A stretch of DNA of 64,000 bases from Acidobacteriota bacterium (GTDB taxonomy: Bacteria; Acidobacteriota; Terriglobia; Terriglobales; Acidobacteriaceae). A program made the translations under genes and the position numbers. Shown here piece after piece: positions 10,943 to 19,921 of the stretch (its first letter is position 1; the number at the start of each line of letters is the position of its first letter). Location: NCBI GenBank assembly GCA_013289765.1, contig JABCZI010000016.1:1-64000 (forward strand). Direction: 5' to 3'. The notes under the pieces were generated by a model. It worked only from the letters and a program-made list of their open reading frames with translations. It searched no databases and was not told the origin of the DNA.

Positions 10943-12076
10943 TTAGCGCTTGGCGGGTGCTGCTCCCTTCGCCAGTGGGGATGCCGGAGCCGACCCCTTG
11001 GTCAAGCCGGCGCCGCGGTTAATCATTTCCTGAAGCTCTTCTGGATGACTAGAGCGTTGTATCGCTACTTCAAGCGAAACTTGCTTCTGGAAATAGGCCG
11101 TGGCCAGCGCCTGGTTAAACGTTTGCATGCCGAACTTGTCCTGTCCGGATTGCATGGCCGAATAAACCTGGTGAACTTTGTCTTCGCGGATCAGGTTTCG
11201 TACCGCAGCGTTGGGAATAAGGATTTCCATAATCATGGCGCGGCCCTTGCCGCTGATGGTCGGCAGAAGGGTTTGACACATGACTCCTTCCAGCACCAGG
11301 GAAAGTTGAGCGCGAATTTGCGGTTGCTGGTGCGCCGGAAAGACGTCGATGATGCGGTTGATTGTCGAAGTCGCCGAATTGGTGTGCAAGGTACCGAAGG
11401 TCAAGTGACCAGTCTCGGCAATGCGCAGCGCGGACTCGATAGTTTCCAGATCGCGCATTTCACCGATCAGAACCACATCGGGATCTTCACGAAGAGCGGC
11501 GCGCAACGCGTCGGTAAAACTCTTGGTGTCCGCGTGCAGTTCGCGCTGATTGACCACGCAGTTCTTGTTCATGTGGACAAATTCGATCGGATCTTCAATG
11601 GTAAGAATATGGTCGTGCCGTTCGCTATTGATCTTGTCGATCATGGCGGCGAGGGTTGTCGATTTGCCGGACCCGGTTGGTCCGGTCACCAGCACCAAGC
11701 CGCGCGGCTTGTCGCACAGCTTACTCACTACAGCCGGCAATCCAAGCTGGTTGAACGACTTGATCTCAAATGGAATCACACGAAACACGGCCGCGGTTGC
11801 GCCGCGCTGGTTGAACACGTTGGCACGGAAGCGAGCCAGTCCCTTCAATCCGAAAGAGAAATCGAGCTCCAGGCTTTCCTCGAAGCGATGCTTCTGGGAA
11901 TCGGTCATCACGCTATACGCCAGCTGCTTGGTCTCAGCGGGCGTCATTTGCGGAAGATCCAGCGGCACGAGGTGACCGTGAACCCGGATCTGAGGCGGCG
12001 AGTTCGTGGTGATGTGAAGATCGCTGCCACTCATCTCCAGCATTCTTTTGAGCAAATCGCTTAACGACAACGCCAT
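10943..12076 (-). CDS. pilT: Type IV pilus retraction ATPase PilT
   Basis: Hexameric ATPase that powers pilus retraction, twitching and DNA uptake. The product is 377 aa from the ATG at 12076, which has GGAAGG upstream; an upstream in-frame TTG (12106) is less likely. Walker A is GPTGSGKS (132-139). Also seen are the Asp box (TIEDPIEFV), Walker B (DVVLIGEMRD), the His box (HLTFGTLHTN) and the retraction-specific AVRNLIRE motif, a form of AIRNLIRE, which supports PilT rather than PilB. The C-terminal tail is rich in Ala, Pro and Lys. It follows pilB by 33 bases. Confidence 0.97.
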   Translation of the reverse strand: MALSLSDLLKRMLEMSGSDLHITTNSPPQIRVHGHLVPLDLPQMTPAETKQLAYSVMTDSQKHRFEESLELDFSFGLKGLARFRANVFNQRGATAAVFRVIPFEIKSFNQLGLPAVVSKLCDKPRGLVLVTGPTGSGKSTTLAAMIDKINSERHDHILTIEDPIEFVHMNKNCVVNQRELHADTKSFTDALRAALREDPDVVLIGEMRDLETIESALRIAETGHLTFGTLHTNSATSTINRIIDVFPAHQQPQIRAQLSLVLEGVMCQTLLPTISGKGRAMIMEILIPNAAVRNLIREDKVHQVYSAMQSGQDKFGMQTFNQALATAYFQKQVSLEVAIQRSSHPEELQEMINRGAGLTKGSAPASPLAKGAAPAKR

Positions 12077-12109
12077 GATCGTGGTTCCTTCCCTTATCGC
12101 CTTCAAGAA

Positions 12110-13828
12110 TTAGTGAATAGTTTCACGAGCAACTTCTTCCAACGTGGTAACGCCCGCGGCCACCTTGATAAGTCCGCTGCGCCGGAGCGTGATCATGCCC
12201 CGCTCGATAGCTTTCTTTTTCAATTCAACAGCCGAAGCGCCTACTAGTACGAGTTCGCGAATTTCATCGTCCACTTCCATCACTTCATACAAACCGCATC
12301 GCCCCTTGTACCCTGTGTTGTTGCAAACGCCGCAGCCTTTACCTTTTTGGATCTTCGCGGTCTTTGCCTCTTCGGGAGTGAAGCCTTCTTCGATCAGGGT
12401 TTGGACCGGAACCTCCACGGGCTCCGAGCATTCCTTGCAAATCCTTCGAATCAGGCGCTGGGCGCAGATCAAGTGAACCGAAGTCGCCACCAGAAATGGT
12501 TCAATGCCCATGTTCATTAAGCGGGTAATGGTTTCCGGCGCGCCGTTGGTATGTAAGGTAGAAAGCACAAGGTGGCCCGTGAGGGCGGCTTTAATCGCGA
12601 TTTCCGCCGTTTCAAAGTCACGGATTTCGCCGACCAGAATGATGTTTGGATCCTGACGCAGAAAGGAACGCAGGGCCGCGGCAAAGTTCAGACCGATTTG
12701 TTCTTTCATCTGAACCTGATTCACTCCGCCCAACTGGAATTCGACCGGATCTTCTGCGGTCATAATGTTGGTGTCAGGTTGATTCAGGCGGGAGATGGAG
12801 GAATAGAGTGTATTGGTTTTGCCTGATCCCGTCGGTCCCGTGACCAACACCATGCCGTAAGGCTTGAGGATGGCCTTCTCGAACTTAACCAGTGACTCTG
12901 GCTCGAAACCCAGCTTGGTCATGTCGAGCCGCAGATTTTCTTTATCGAGCAAGCGGAGCACGATTTTTTCGCCCCACAGTGTCGGCAGTGTGCTGACACG
13001 GAAGTCGAGCTGCTTCTTGCGGCCGCCTATATTCATCTTCAGCATGATGCGGCCGTCCTGCGGCAGGCGCTTCTCGCTGATGTCGAGCTTCGCCATAATT
13101 TTCAAGCGGGAAGTAATGGCGTCCTTCAGTTTCATCGGCGGCGACATAATTGCCTGCAAAACACCGTCAATACGGAAACGCACACGAAATTCTTTTTCGT
13201 AAGGCTCGATGTGAATGTCACTGGCTCCGCGCTTTACGGCATCCGTGAGGATCAGGTTCACTAGCTTGACTACCGGAGCTTCGTCCGCAGCTTTCTCCAG
13301 CTGCGCCAGTTCCATCTCCTGCTCTTCCGCCTGCACTTCGATGTCGCTTTCATTCATTTCCGACATCGACTGCATTACGGTTTCGAGATCTTCTTCCTTC
13401 GTGGTTGTTCCGTACGATTTCTCGATACCCGCGATAATGGAGCTCTCAGAGGCCACCACCGGTTCAATATTGAAACCAGTCATGAACTTGATGTCATCCA
13501 TCGCGAAAACATTGGTCGGATCAACCATGGCGATGGTGAGCGACGCCCCCACGCGACTCAAGGGAAGAATCTGGTAGCGCTTCGCGGTTTCAAACGGAAT
13601 CAACTTGACTACAGCCGGATCAATTTCAAAATACGAAAGGTTAATGGCGGGAACGCCGTACTGGCGGGAAAGAAAATTCGTGACATCCTCGTCCGTGAGG
13701 AAGCCGAGCTTCACCAGGGCGGAGCCCAGGCGGCAGTTCTGCTCCTTCTGGGCCTTGGTGGCCTGTTCCAACTGCTCCGGGGTAATGATCTTCTCTTTGA
13801 CGAGAAGGTCACCCAGCCGTTGAGACAT
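12110..13828 (-). CDS. pilB: Type IV pilus assembly ATPase PilB
   Basis: Cytoplasmic ATPase that powers pilus extension. The product is 572 aa from the ATG at 13828, preceded by AGGAGAT. The N-terminal MshEN/T2SSE_N-type domain (about 1-140) belongs to a class that binds cyclic-di-GMP in some homologues. The ATPase has Walker A GPTGSGKT (331-338), Asp box (TAEDPVEFQ), Walker B (NIILVGEIRD) and His box (HLVLSTLHTN). A four-cysteine zinc motif (CKEC, then CGVC) precedes the C-terminus, as is typical of PilB. An acidic, Glu-rich linker at 142-180 separates the two halves. First gene of the pil cluster. Confidence 0.97.
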   Translation of the reverse strand: MSQRLGDLLVKEKIITPEQLEQATKAQKEQNCRLGSALVKLGFLTDEDVTNFLSRQYGVPAINLSYFEIDPAVVKLIPFETAKRYQILPLSRVGASLTIAMVDPTNVFAMDDIKFMTGFNIEPVVASESSIIAGIEKSYGTTTKEEDLETVMQSMSEMNESDIEVQAEEQEMELAQLEKAADEAPVVKLVNLILTDAVKRGASDIHIEPYEKEFRVRFRIDGVLQAIMSPPMKLKDAITSRLKIMAKLDISEKRLPQDGRIMLKMNIGGRKKQLDFRVSTLPTLWGEKIVLRLLDKENLRLDMTKLGFEPESLVKFEKAILKPYGMVLVTGPTGSGKTNTLYSSISRLNQPDTNIMTAEDPVEFQLGGVNQVQMKEQIGLNFAAALRSFLRQDPNIILVGEIRDFETAEIAIKAALTGHLVLSTLHTNGAPETITRLMNMGIEPFLVATSVHLICAQRLIRRICKECSEPVEVPVQTLIEEGFTPEEAKTAKIQKGKGCGVCNNTGYKGRCGLYEVMEVDDEIRELVLVGASAVELKKKAIERGMITLRRSGLIKVAAGVTTLEEVARETIH

Positions 13829-13924
13829 ACGTCGATCTCCTATCCACACAGTGGAAAGACGCCGGGCCGACACACCAGCATTCACACGAAGCGCCGCTTG
13901 TTGCTATGGGAGAAAAGCAGTGTC

Positions 13925-13946
13925 TTTGTGTTGACACAAATTGTCA
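13925..13946. promoter_or_regulatory. Overlapping inverted repeats upstream of pilB
   Basis: TTTGTGT-TG-ACACAAA (13925-13940) is a perfect 7-base inverted repeat. It overlaps TGACA-CAAAT-TGTCA (13932-13946), a second perfect 5-base one. They lie about 100 bases upstream of the pilB start, in a region with no other role, and could be a regulator site. The regulator is unknown. Confidence 0.4.
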
Positions 13947-14094
13947 CAGCAAGTCGATTACTGCACCAGTTACCGTAGTACTTGGACTCGAATGCTGGCT
14001 GGCCACCGGGCAAGACGCGCTTCAGAACCCACGCCAAATGAGCTTTTTGTGTATGGCTGACCGAGTTTTGGGTTGAGGTACATGCACTTCGGTA

Positions 14095-14108
14095 AGTTCC
14101 ATAGAACT
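14095..14108. promoter_or_regulatory. AGTTC-N4-GAACT palindrome upstream of the glycosylase gene
   Basis: AGTTCCATAGAACT, a perfect palindrome outside its 4-base centre, 64 bases before the TTG of a DNA-repair gene. The GTTC/GAAC half-sites recall LexA-type operators of some phyla, but I do not know the acidobacterial consensus. Weak call. Confidence 0.25.
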
Positions 14109-14172
14109 GTGGCGCGTCGGGTGCGGCATCATTTGCACGCGGCGTACACTTCACGAAGAGGATCTTCTAATT

Positions 14173-14949
14173 TTGGCGCTCGACCAGGAAAAACTTCAGA
14201 TTCGTACCTACTATCGAGCTCTGTTTCGTGCCTGGGGACCGCAGCATTGGTGGCCGGCACAATCGCGCTTCGAAGTAATCGTGGGCGCTTTTCTTACACA
14301 GAACACTGCGTGGACTAACGTCGAAAAGGCTTTGGCGAACCTTCGCGCGGCACATGTGCTCACTGTCTCAGGGATCCGCGGGATTTCGCTGGAAGAGCTT
14401 GAACGCCTGATTCGTTCTGCCGGATATTTTCGGCAGAAAGCAAAACATTTGAAACTGTTTGTCGAGTTTCTGGACCAACAGTACAAAGGTTCTCTGACAA
14501 AGTTATTGGCTCGTCGCACAGAAAAGTTAAGGGAAGAACTGCTCAGTTTGCACGGCATTGGGCCGGAAACTGCCGATTCAATCCTGCTCTATGCCGGCAA
14601 CCATCCGGTTTTTGTGGTGGATGCCTATACCCGGCGGATTCTCGGCCGTCACATGGCTCTTTCCGAAAACACAACCTACGAGGAAATCAGGAAGTTGTTC
14701 GAGGAAGCGCTGACGCCCATCGCTCACTCCGTCGCCGATTCCGATGGGGACGAAAGGCACCATTTGGAAGCGGGACTTCGCGGCGCAGCCCATCCCCCTT
14801 CGGCCATGAGCACGGCTAAGCGTACCGCGCTGGCACAGGTCTACAACGAAATGCACGGTCTGATCGTTGGCGTGGGGAAGAACTATTGCAGAAAATCACA
14901 GGCACGATGTGACGGATGTCCTTTACAGAAGTTCCTGCCTCGGGTCTAA
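14173..14949 (+). CDS. HhH-GPD DNA glycosylase, MagIII / endonuclease III-related
   Basis: Base-excision-repair glycosylase of the endonuclease III fold. The product is 258 aa. The helix-hairpin-helix and catalytic part reads LLSLHGIGPETADSILLYAG, then VFVVDAYTRRI with the conserved catalytic Asp. The wording ETADSILLYA-VDAYTRR fits the MagIII/COG2231 branch (3-methyladenine glycosylases) better than true Nth. The C-terminus has C-x6-C-x2-C as in the EndoIII 4Fe-4S loop, but the fourth cysteine position is Leu (CPLQKFL), so cluster binding is doubtful. The start is a TTG at 14173 with GAAGAGG about 11 bases upstream. An inserted stretch (SVADSDGDERHHLEAGLRGA) precedes the last helix. It is followed by the xylanase gene after 69 bases. 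Confidence 0.85.
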   Translation: MALDQEKLQIRTYYRALFRAWGPQHWWPAQSRFEVIVGAFLTQNTAWTNVEKALANLRAAHVLTVSGIRGISLEELERLIRSAGYFRQKAKHLKLFVEFLDQQYKGSLTKLLARRTEKLREELLSLHGIGPETADSILLYAGNHPVFVVDAYTRRILGRHMALSENTTYEEIRKLFEEALTPIAHSVADSDGDERHHLEAGLRGAAHPPSAMSTAKRTALAQVYNEMHGLIVGVGKNYCRKSQARCDGCPLQKFLPRV

Positions 14950-15018
14950 ATACCGAAGATCTTGGATTCCAGGTCTCGGGTCAAATATCAGATCCGAAAA
15001 GTCTGGTTGCGAATTCAC

Positions 15019-16101
15019 ATGTTCAAACATTTTTCGCGATCTCTCTCCTTGGTAGCAATAATTACGGTTGTGTGTGGCGCACAGTCGCTGCGGCAGGCGG
15101 CAGACGATGCAGGACTGTTGGTGGGCACAGCTGTTCGTCCTCACCTGTTTTCGGAGTCTGCCTACACGCAAACTCTGGCTCACCAGTACAACATGGTTGA
15201 GCCCGAGGATGCGATGAAATGGCCGGCGCTGCGCCCCAACAACTCTACCTACGATTTTCGCCAAGGAGATGAAGTAGTGCGGTTCGCGCAGGCTCATCGG
15301 ATGAAAATCCGCGGCCATTGCCTGGTTTGGGACCATGACAATCCCGACTGGCTGACGAAAGACCACTTTACCGCCCGGCAGCTCTCGCGAATCCTGCACG
15401 AACACATCACCCGAGTGATGACGCACTACCATGGTGAAGTCTTCGCCTGGGATGTAATCAACGAAGCGACCGATGAGAACGGGAAAGTCCGCGATTCTAT
15501 CTGGTACAACCAGCCCGGAATTGGATTGTCCGAGAAAGGAACCGCCTACATCGAGCAAGTTTTTCGCTGGGCGCATACGGCCGATCCGCACGCATTACTT
15601 TTCTACAACGAAGCGGAGGGCGAGGGGCTGAATCGAAAGTCCGACGCAATTTACTCCATGATGAAAAGTTTCAAACGGCATGGAGTTCCGATCGACGGCG
15701 TTGGACTTCAGATGCACGTGCCTGCTATCGACGCGGACATTGATTCGATCGCCGCCGAGGTCTTTGCGAATATTGCGCGGCTGACGGCGCTTGGTCTGCA
15801 AGTTCACATTACCGAGTTGGACGTCCCGCTAACTGTGGAACCCGATGGTGCAGTTCGTCCGAGCGATCTCGCCCGCCAAGCTGAAATGTACCGCCGCATC
15901 GTACGCGCCTGTTTGAACAATGCGGGATGCACTGCGATCCAGACATGGGGATTCACCGACAAGTACTCGTGGATTGGTTCGCACTCACACCATACTCGCG
16001 GTGCGGCATTGCCCTTCGACCAAACCTATCAGCCGAAGGCCGCCTACCGCGCGCTGTTGGAAGAACTCTCCGCGGGGCGCTCGCCCCGCAGTGACCATTA
16101 A
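15019..16101 (+). CDS. Secreted GH10 endo-1,4-beta-xylanase
   Basis: Hydrolyses internal beta-1,4 bonds of xylan with retention of configuration. The product is 360 aa from the ATG at 15019, which starts a signal peptide (MFKHFSRSLSLVAIITVVCG); the frame is open further upstream without a better start. A single GH10 barrel follows directly. Acid/base Glu149 lies in WDVINEATDE, nucleophile Glu266 in HITELDVPL, and substrate-binding residues are in KIRGHCLVWD. No carbohydrate-binding module is fused. The neighbours (a glycosylase for DNA and a two-component pair) give no polysaccharide-utilisation context. Confidence 0.95.
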   Translation: MFKHFSRSLSLVAIITVVCGAQSLRQAADDAGLLVGTAVRPHLFSESAYTQTLAHQYNMVEPEDAMKWPALRPNNSTYDFRQGDEVVRFAQAHRMKIRGHCLVWDHDNPDWLTKDHFTARQLSRILHEHITRVMTHYHGEVFAWDVINEATDENGKVRDSIWYNQPGIGLSEKGTAYIEQVFRWAHTADPHALLFYNEAEGEGLNRKSDAIYSMMKSFKRHGVPIDGVGLQMHVPAIDADIDSIAAEVFANIARLTALGLQVHITELDVPLTVEPDGAVRPSDLARQAEMYRRIVRACLNNAGCTAIQTWGFTDKYSWIGSHSHHTRGAALPFDQTYQPKAAYRALLEELSAGRSPRSDH

Positions 16102-16232
16102 GTCCGCGTTGCCTATCGAGCATCTACAGATCGAGACCTCTCAGGCACCGGCATCTGCATCTATAATGACCTTCTGTCTGTTCGTTAGCGGGTCACTCTC
16201 TGACTTGCAGCAGCAATGACCGCTGAATCCGC

Positions 16233-18479
16233 ATGACGCAGATCGCTCCAACTCGACTGCCGAACACCTCCAAACGCAAGCAGTACATCATCCTGCTGGC
16301 GATTGCGGTTTTTTTTCTGCTGGCCATTCTGGTTTCGCAAACCGCTTTCGACCTCACTCTGTTGCGCCCCGGGAATAACCAGCAGATTGTGGTCTTCTAC
16401 GCTCTGTCGTTGTTGATCTCGTTGCTTTTTGTCGCCCTGACCTTCGTCCTGGCGCGCAATCTGCTAAAGCTGTTTGCTGAACGTCGACTGGGAGTGCTGG
16501 GTTCGAAGTTTCGCACACGCATGGTTGTGGGTGCCCTGCTGCTCTCTTTCGTCCCTGTCATGGTGATGTACTGGTTCGCATACGGGCTGATGAACCGCTC
16601 AATTGATAAATGGTTCTCCACCCCGGTAGAGGAAGTTCGTGCCGATACCCACGCGATGGCCGCCTTGTTGGCCGAATACGCGGCGCAGAATGCGCGCTCG
16701 GAGGCGATGGCAATTGCCGCCTCAGCCGAGACGCAGCGCAGTTTCGCCGGACACGGATTCTCGCCGGTCGCCGGCGAATTTAAGAACCACGAGATTACCT
16801 TGCAGGGGGGCTTCGCGATCGCCTTGCAGAATGGCAATCCCGAAGCCAGTTTTAATGTGCCCGCAGCGTGGCCGCTATTGAAATCGAAACTGCCGCTGGG
16901 GGACGTGACCGCCTTGAACCCCGTGCCTTTCACCTGGGACCAGACGGAATACACATTGGGCAGCGCCGCGGTTGGAAGCAATGGTTTGATTTTGGTTGCA
17001 ATCCCGCTTCCGCCAGACTTCTCTCAGATTGTCAAACAAGTGGAGAGCAGCCAGCAACGCTACTTCGAGTTGGCCCGTGAACGCAGGCTGGTCCGCCGCA
17101 CTTACATGGGCCTGCTCTTGCTGCTCACGATGATGGTGCTTTTCGTTACCACATGGCTGGCGCTCTTCTTGTCTAAGCTGGTGACAAGGCCACTGGCCGC
17201 GTTGGCCGAGGCGACGCAGGAAATTTCCCGCGGACGCCTTGATTATCGAATCGATGTAAGCGCCGCCGATGAGATCGGAGATTTGGTCCGCTCATTCAAT
17301 GCAATGGCGGAGGAACTTGAGACCAGCCGCCGGCAGATCGAAACCTCCGGCCGCAATGCGAGTATTGCGAATGCGGAACTCGATCAACGCCGCCGTCAAA
17401 TGGAAACCATTCTGGAAAGCATTCCCACCGGCGTGCTGTCGCTCGATGCCAGCCACTGCGTGACTCATGTCAATCAGGCCCTGTTGCGCATGTTCAATCC
17501 CGATGGCCACGCCGACGAACATCCCATCCTGCTGGGTGCGCTCCTGCCCGACGTGTTTCCGGCAGAAGTACTGCAAGATTTGGAACCTCTTCTTCGCCGC
17601 GCCGACCGCATGGGCATGACCACGAGCCAGATGGAGATGCCGCTGCCACGTACTTCTTTGAACGTTGCAGTCACGGTTGCCACCCTTCGCCATCAAAATG
17701 AACGGTCGGGATACGTGATCGTATTTGAAGATCTTTCCGATCTTCTAAAGGCCCAGAAACAGGCTGCCTGGCGCGAAGTAGCGCGCCGCGTCGCGCATGA
17801 AATAAAGAACCCGCTAACTCCTATCGCACTTTCCGCGGAACGCATTCAGCGCCATCTGGAGCGCGGCACGCCTCCCGATAAGGCATCGTTGGACGTAGTT
17901 CGCTCGTGTGCGCAAACCATTGCCGGAGCGGCCGAAACGGTGCGGCGGTTGGTCGATGAATTTGCTTCTCTGGCCCGCTTCCCCGCATCGAAGCCGCAGC
18001 CCGCCGATATCAACGAAGTCATCGAGGGCGCCCTCTCCATGTTCAACGGAAGGCTCGACGGTATCGGATTGCACAAGTCGCTCGCATCCGATCTTCCCAA
18101 GGTTATGGCTGATTCAGAGGCCATGAAGCGGGCAGTGGCAAACTTGGTCGATAACGCCGCGGAAGCGATGCAGGATTCACTGGTACGCGAGATTCAGATT
18201 TCAACTTCCCTGGTGGCCAGTCGCGACGCGGTCGAAATCACCGTGGCGGATACCGGCCATGGCGTAACCAGCGAGCTCAAAGAGAAACTATTTTTACCTT
18301 ACTTCTCCACCCGCAAGCGTGGAACTGGCCTCGGATTGGCCATTGTGAGCCGGGTCATCGAGGAGCACCATGGATCGATTCGCGTGGAAGAAAATCAGCC
18401 GGTGGGAGCGCGCTTCATCGTCGAACTTCCTGTCGTTCCCGAGTCTGTTCTCGTAAGCACTACTCCTCGACATGCATAA
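16233..18479 (+). CDS. Sensor histidine kinase, NtrY-like
   Basis: Membrane kinase of the NtrY type, often linked to nitrogen or redox signals; the signal here is unknown. The product is 748 aa. Hydrophobic segments lie near residues 18-36, 52-74 and 95-118. An extracytoplasmic stretch (about 120-288) and a further segment (291-313) are followed by HAMP (314-366), PAS (about 385-495), HisKA with phospho-His522 in AHEIKNPLTPIALSAERIQR, and HATPase with LVDNAAEAM, DTGHGV and GTGLGLAIVSRVI. No obvious ribosome-binding site. It overlaps the following response regulator gene by 8 bases, so the two are co-translated. Confidence 0.9.
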   Translation: MTQIAPTRLPNTSKRKQYIILLAIAVFFLLAILVSQTAFDLTLLRPGNNQQIVVFYALSLLISLLFVALTFVLARNLLKLFAERRLGVLGSKFRTRMVVGALLLSFVPVMVMYWFAYGLMNRSIDKWFSTPVEEVRADTHAMAALLAEYAAQNARSEAMAIAASAETQRSFAGHGFSPVAGEFKNHEITLQGGFAIALQNGNPEASFNVPAAWPLLKSKLPLGDVTALNPVPFTWDQTEYTLGSAAVGSNGLILVAIPLPPDFSQIVKQVESSQQRYFELARERRLVRRTYMGLLLLLTMMVLFVTTWLALFLSKLVTRPLAALAEATQEISRGRLDYRIDVSAADEIGDLVRSFNAMAEELETSRRQIETSGRNASIANAELDQRRRQMETILESIPTGVLSLDASHCVTHVNQALLRMFNPDGHADEHPILLGALLPDVFPAEVLQDLEPLLRRADRMGMTTSQMEMPLPRTSLNVAVTVATLRHQNERSGYVIVFEDLSDLLKAQKQAAWREVARRVAHEIKNPLTPIALSAERIQRHLERGTPPDKASLDVVRSCAQTIAGAAETVRRLVDEFASLARFPASKPQPADINEVIEGALSMFNGRLDGIGLHKSLASDLPKVMADSEAMKRAVANLVDNAAEAMQDSLVREIQISTSLVASRDAVEITVADTGHGVTSELKEKLFLPYFSTRKRGTGLGLAIVSRVIEEHHGSIRVEENQPVGARFIVELPVVPESVLVSTTPRHA

Positions 18480-19830
18480 ACTTCTTATCGTTGACGACGA
18501 AAGCGGGATTCGTGAATCGCTCGAAGGCGTGCTAGCGGATGAGGGTTACGAAGCTACGTCAGTCGAGAGCGGTGAAGAATGCCTCAAATTACTACGGCGC
18601 AACCATAATTTTGAAGTCGTCCTATTGGATATCTGGCTGCCCGGCATCGATGGTCTCGAAACGCTGGAAAGAATTCGCGAGATCGACAACGCTCCCGAAG
18701 TGATCATGATTTCCGGCCACGGCACCATCGAAACCGCGGTCCGCGCCACCAAGCTCGGCGCTTACGATTTTTTGGAAAAACCGCTCTCCATCGACAAGAC
18801 ATTGATTCTGGTCAAGAACGCGATCGAATCTAAAAAGCTGCGGCATGAAAACGTCGACCTGAAGAAGCAACTGCACGCGAAAAGCGTAATCGTGGGCGAT
18901 AGCGTTCCGATGAAAGCGCTGCGCCAGCAGATTGGCCTGATGGCGCCAACCAACGGGCGGGTTCTGATTTATGGCGAGTCCGGCACTGGCAAGGAACTGG
19001 TAGCCCACGCCATCCATGCGCAAAGCCTGCGCAAGGACGAAACTTTTGTCGAGGTGAACTGCGCCGCGATTCCCGAAGATCTCATCGAGAGCGAGCTTTT
19101 CGGCCATTACAAAGGCTCGTTCCCCGGAGCCGCCGTCGACAAGGAAGGCAAGTTCCAAAAGGCGAGCGGAGGAACGCTGTTCCTCGACGAAGTGGGCGAT
19201 ATGAGCCTGAAGACGCAGTCGAAAGTGCTGCGCACTCTTGAGGAACAGCGTGTCGCTCCCCTCGGCGGCGATGAAACGATCATGGTGGATGCGCGCATCA
19301 TCGCTTCGACCAACAAGGATCTGGAAGAGGAAATCTCAAAGGGAAATTTCCGCGAAGATCTCTTTTATCGATTGAATGTGATTCCCTTCTTCGTTCCGCC
19401 GTTGCGCGATCGAAAAGAAGACATTCCTCTGTTCGCCCGGCACTTTCTCAAAGATCTCGCTGCAACATATGGACGGCGTCCGCGCGAAATCACCGACGAC
19501 GCGGTTGAGGCTCTGATGCGCTATTCGTGGCCCGGCAATGTCCGTGAATTGCGTAACGTGATTGAGCGGATTGTGATCATGAATCCCATGACCACGCGCT
19601 TCGACCGCAAACATCTGCCTCCACTGGTCTATCGGGACGGCCACCGGCGCGCAGCCCGCAGCGAGTTCACTACCTTGCACCAGGCACGGGACGCCTACGA
19701 GCGGGATTTTATCCTGAAGAAGCTCGATGAAAATCACGGCAACGTCACGCGCGCCGCCGAGGTCCTAGGCCTGGAGCGCAGCCATCTTTACCGCAAGATG
19801 AAAACGTTGGGTATCGCGGTCAAGGAATAA
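18472..19830 (+). CDS. NtrX-like response regulator with degenerate GAFTGA loop
   Basis: Partner of the upstream kinase. The product is 452 aa: receiver domain with phosphoacceptor Asp53 (VLLDIWLPGIDG), AAA+ domain with Walker A GESGTGKE (168-175) and Walker B LFLDEVGDM, and a C-terminal Fis-type helix-turn-helix (TRAAEVLGLERSHLYRKMK). The loop that contacts sigma-54 in this family, normally GAFTGA, reads GSFPGA (215-220); the key threonine is proline. Activation of sigma-54 in the usual way is therefore doubtful, while ATPase and DNA-binding parts look intact. It could act as a sigma-70 regulator or repressor. The pilus regulator in this window keeps the canonical loop. Confidence 0.88.
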   Translation: MHKLLIVDDESGIRESLEGVLADEGYEATSVESGEECLKLLRRNHNFEVVLLDIWLPGIDGLETLERIREIDNAPEVIMISGHGTIETAVRATKLGAYDFLEKPLSIDKTLILVKNAIESKKLRHENVDLKKQLHAKSVIVGDSVPMKALRQQIGLMAPTNGRVLIYGESGTGKELVAHAIHAQSLRKDETFVEVNCAAIPEDLIESELFGHYKGSFPGAAVDKEGKFQKASGGTLFLDEVGDMSLKTQSKVLRTLEEQRVAPLGGDETIMVDARIIASTNKDLEEEISKGNFREDLFYRLNVIPFFVPPLRDRKEDIPLFARHFLKDLAATYGRRPREITDDAVEALMRYSWPGNVRELRNVIERIVIMNPMTTRFDRKHLPPLVYRDGHRRAARSEFTTLHQARDAYERDFILKKLDENHGNVTRAAEVLGLERSHLYRKMKTLGIAVKE

Positions 19831-19835
19831 CACAC

Positions 19836-19849
19836 CGCGCGAAGGCGCG
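19836..19849. terminator. Weak hairpin after the NtrX-like gene
   Basis: CGCGC-GAAG-GCGCG starts 6 bases after the TAA and is followed only by a short T-rich stretch. A possible terminator between convergent transcripts; the evidence is the hairpin alone. Confidence 0.3.
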
Positions 19850-19872
19850 CTTGTGATTGATCGCACACTCCT

Positions 19873-19900
19873 TGTCATCCCGAGCGAAGCTGAGAGGTGG
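19873..19900. repeat. Dispersed intergenic repeat, copy 3 (short)
   Basis: TGTCATCCCGAGCGAAGC, then TGAGAGGTGG. It shares the first 17 bases with the copy at 45330 and then diverges. Confidence 0.6.
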
Positions 19901-19921
19901 GATGGGATACAAAAGTACTAT

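Larger units (their letters stand above)
13829..14172. other. Divergent intergenic region between pilB and the glycosylase gene
   Basis: About 344 bases. It holds inverted repeats at 13925-13946 and a 14-base palindrome at 14095-14108, listed separately. I looked for a sigma-54 -24/-12 element (TGGCAC-N5-TTGC) upstream of pilB and found no good match. Confidence 0.6.

Noticed and set aside
10406-12064. 552-codon open frame on the plus strand
   Set aside because: Antisense shadow of pilC and pilT, crossing both genes; no ribosome-binding site or domain.
13829-14060. Possible sigma-54 promoter upstream of pilB
   Set aside because: GG and GC pairs occur, but none with the required 10-base spacing and TGGCAC/TTGC context.
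16162-16167. TATAAT upstream of the NtrY-like gene
   Set aside because: No matching -35 at 16-18 bases spacing, so it was not listed as a promoter.
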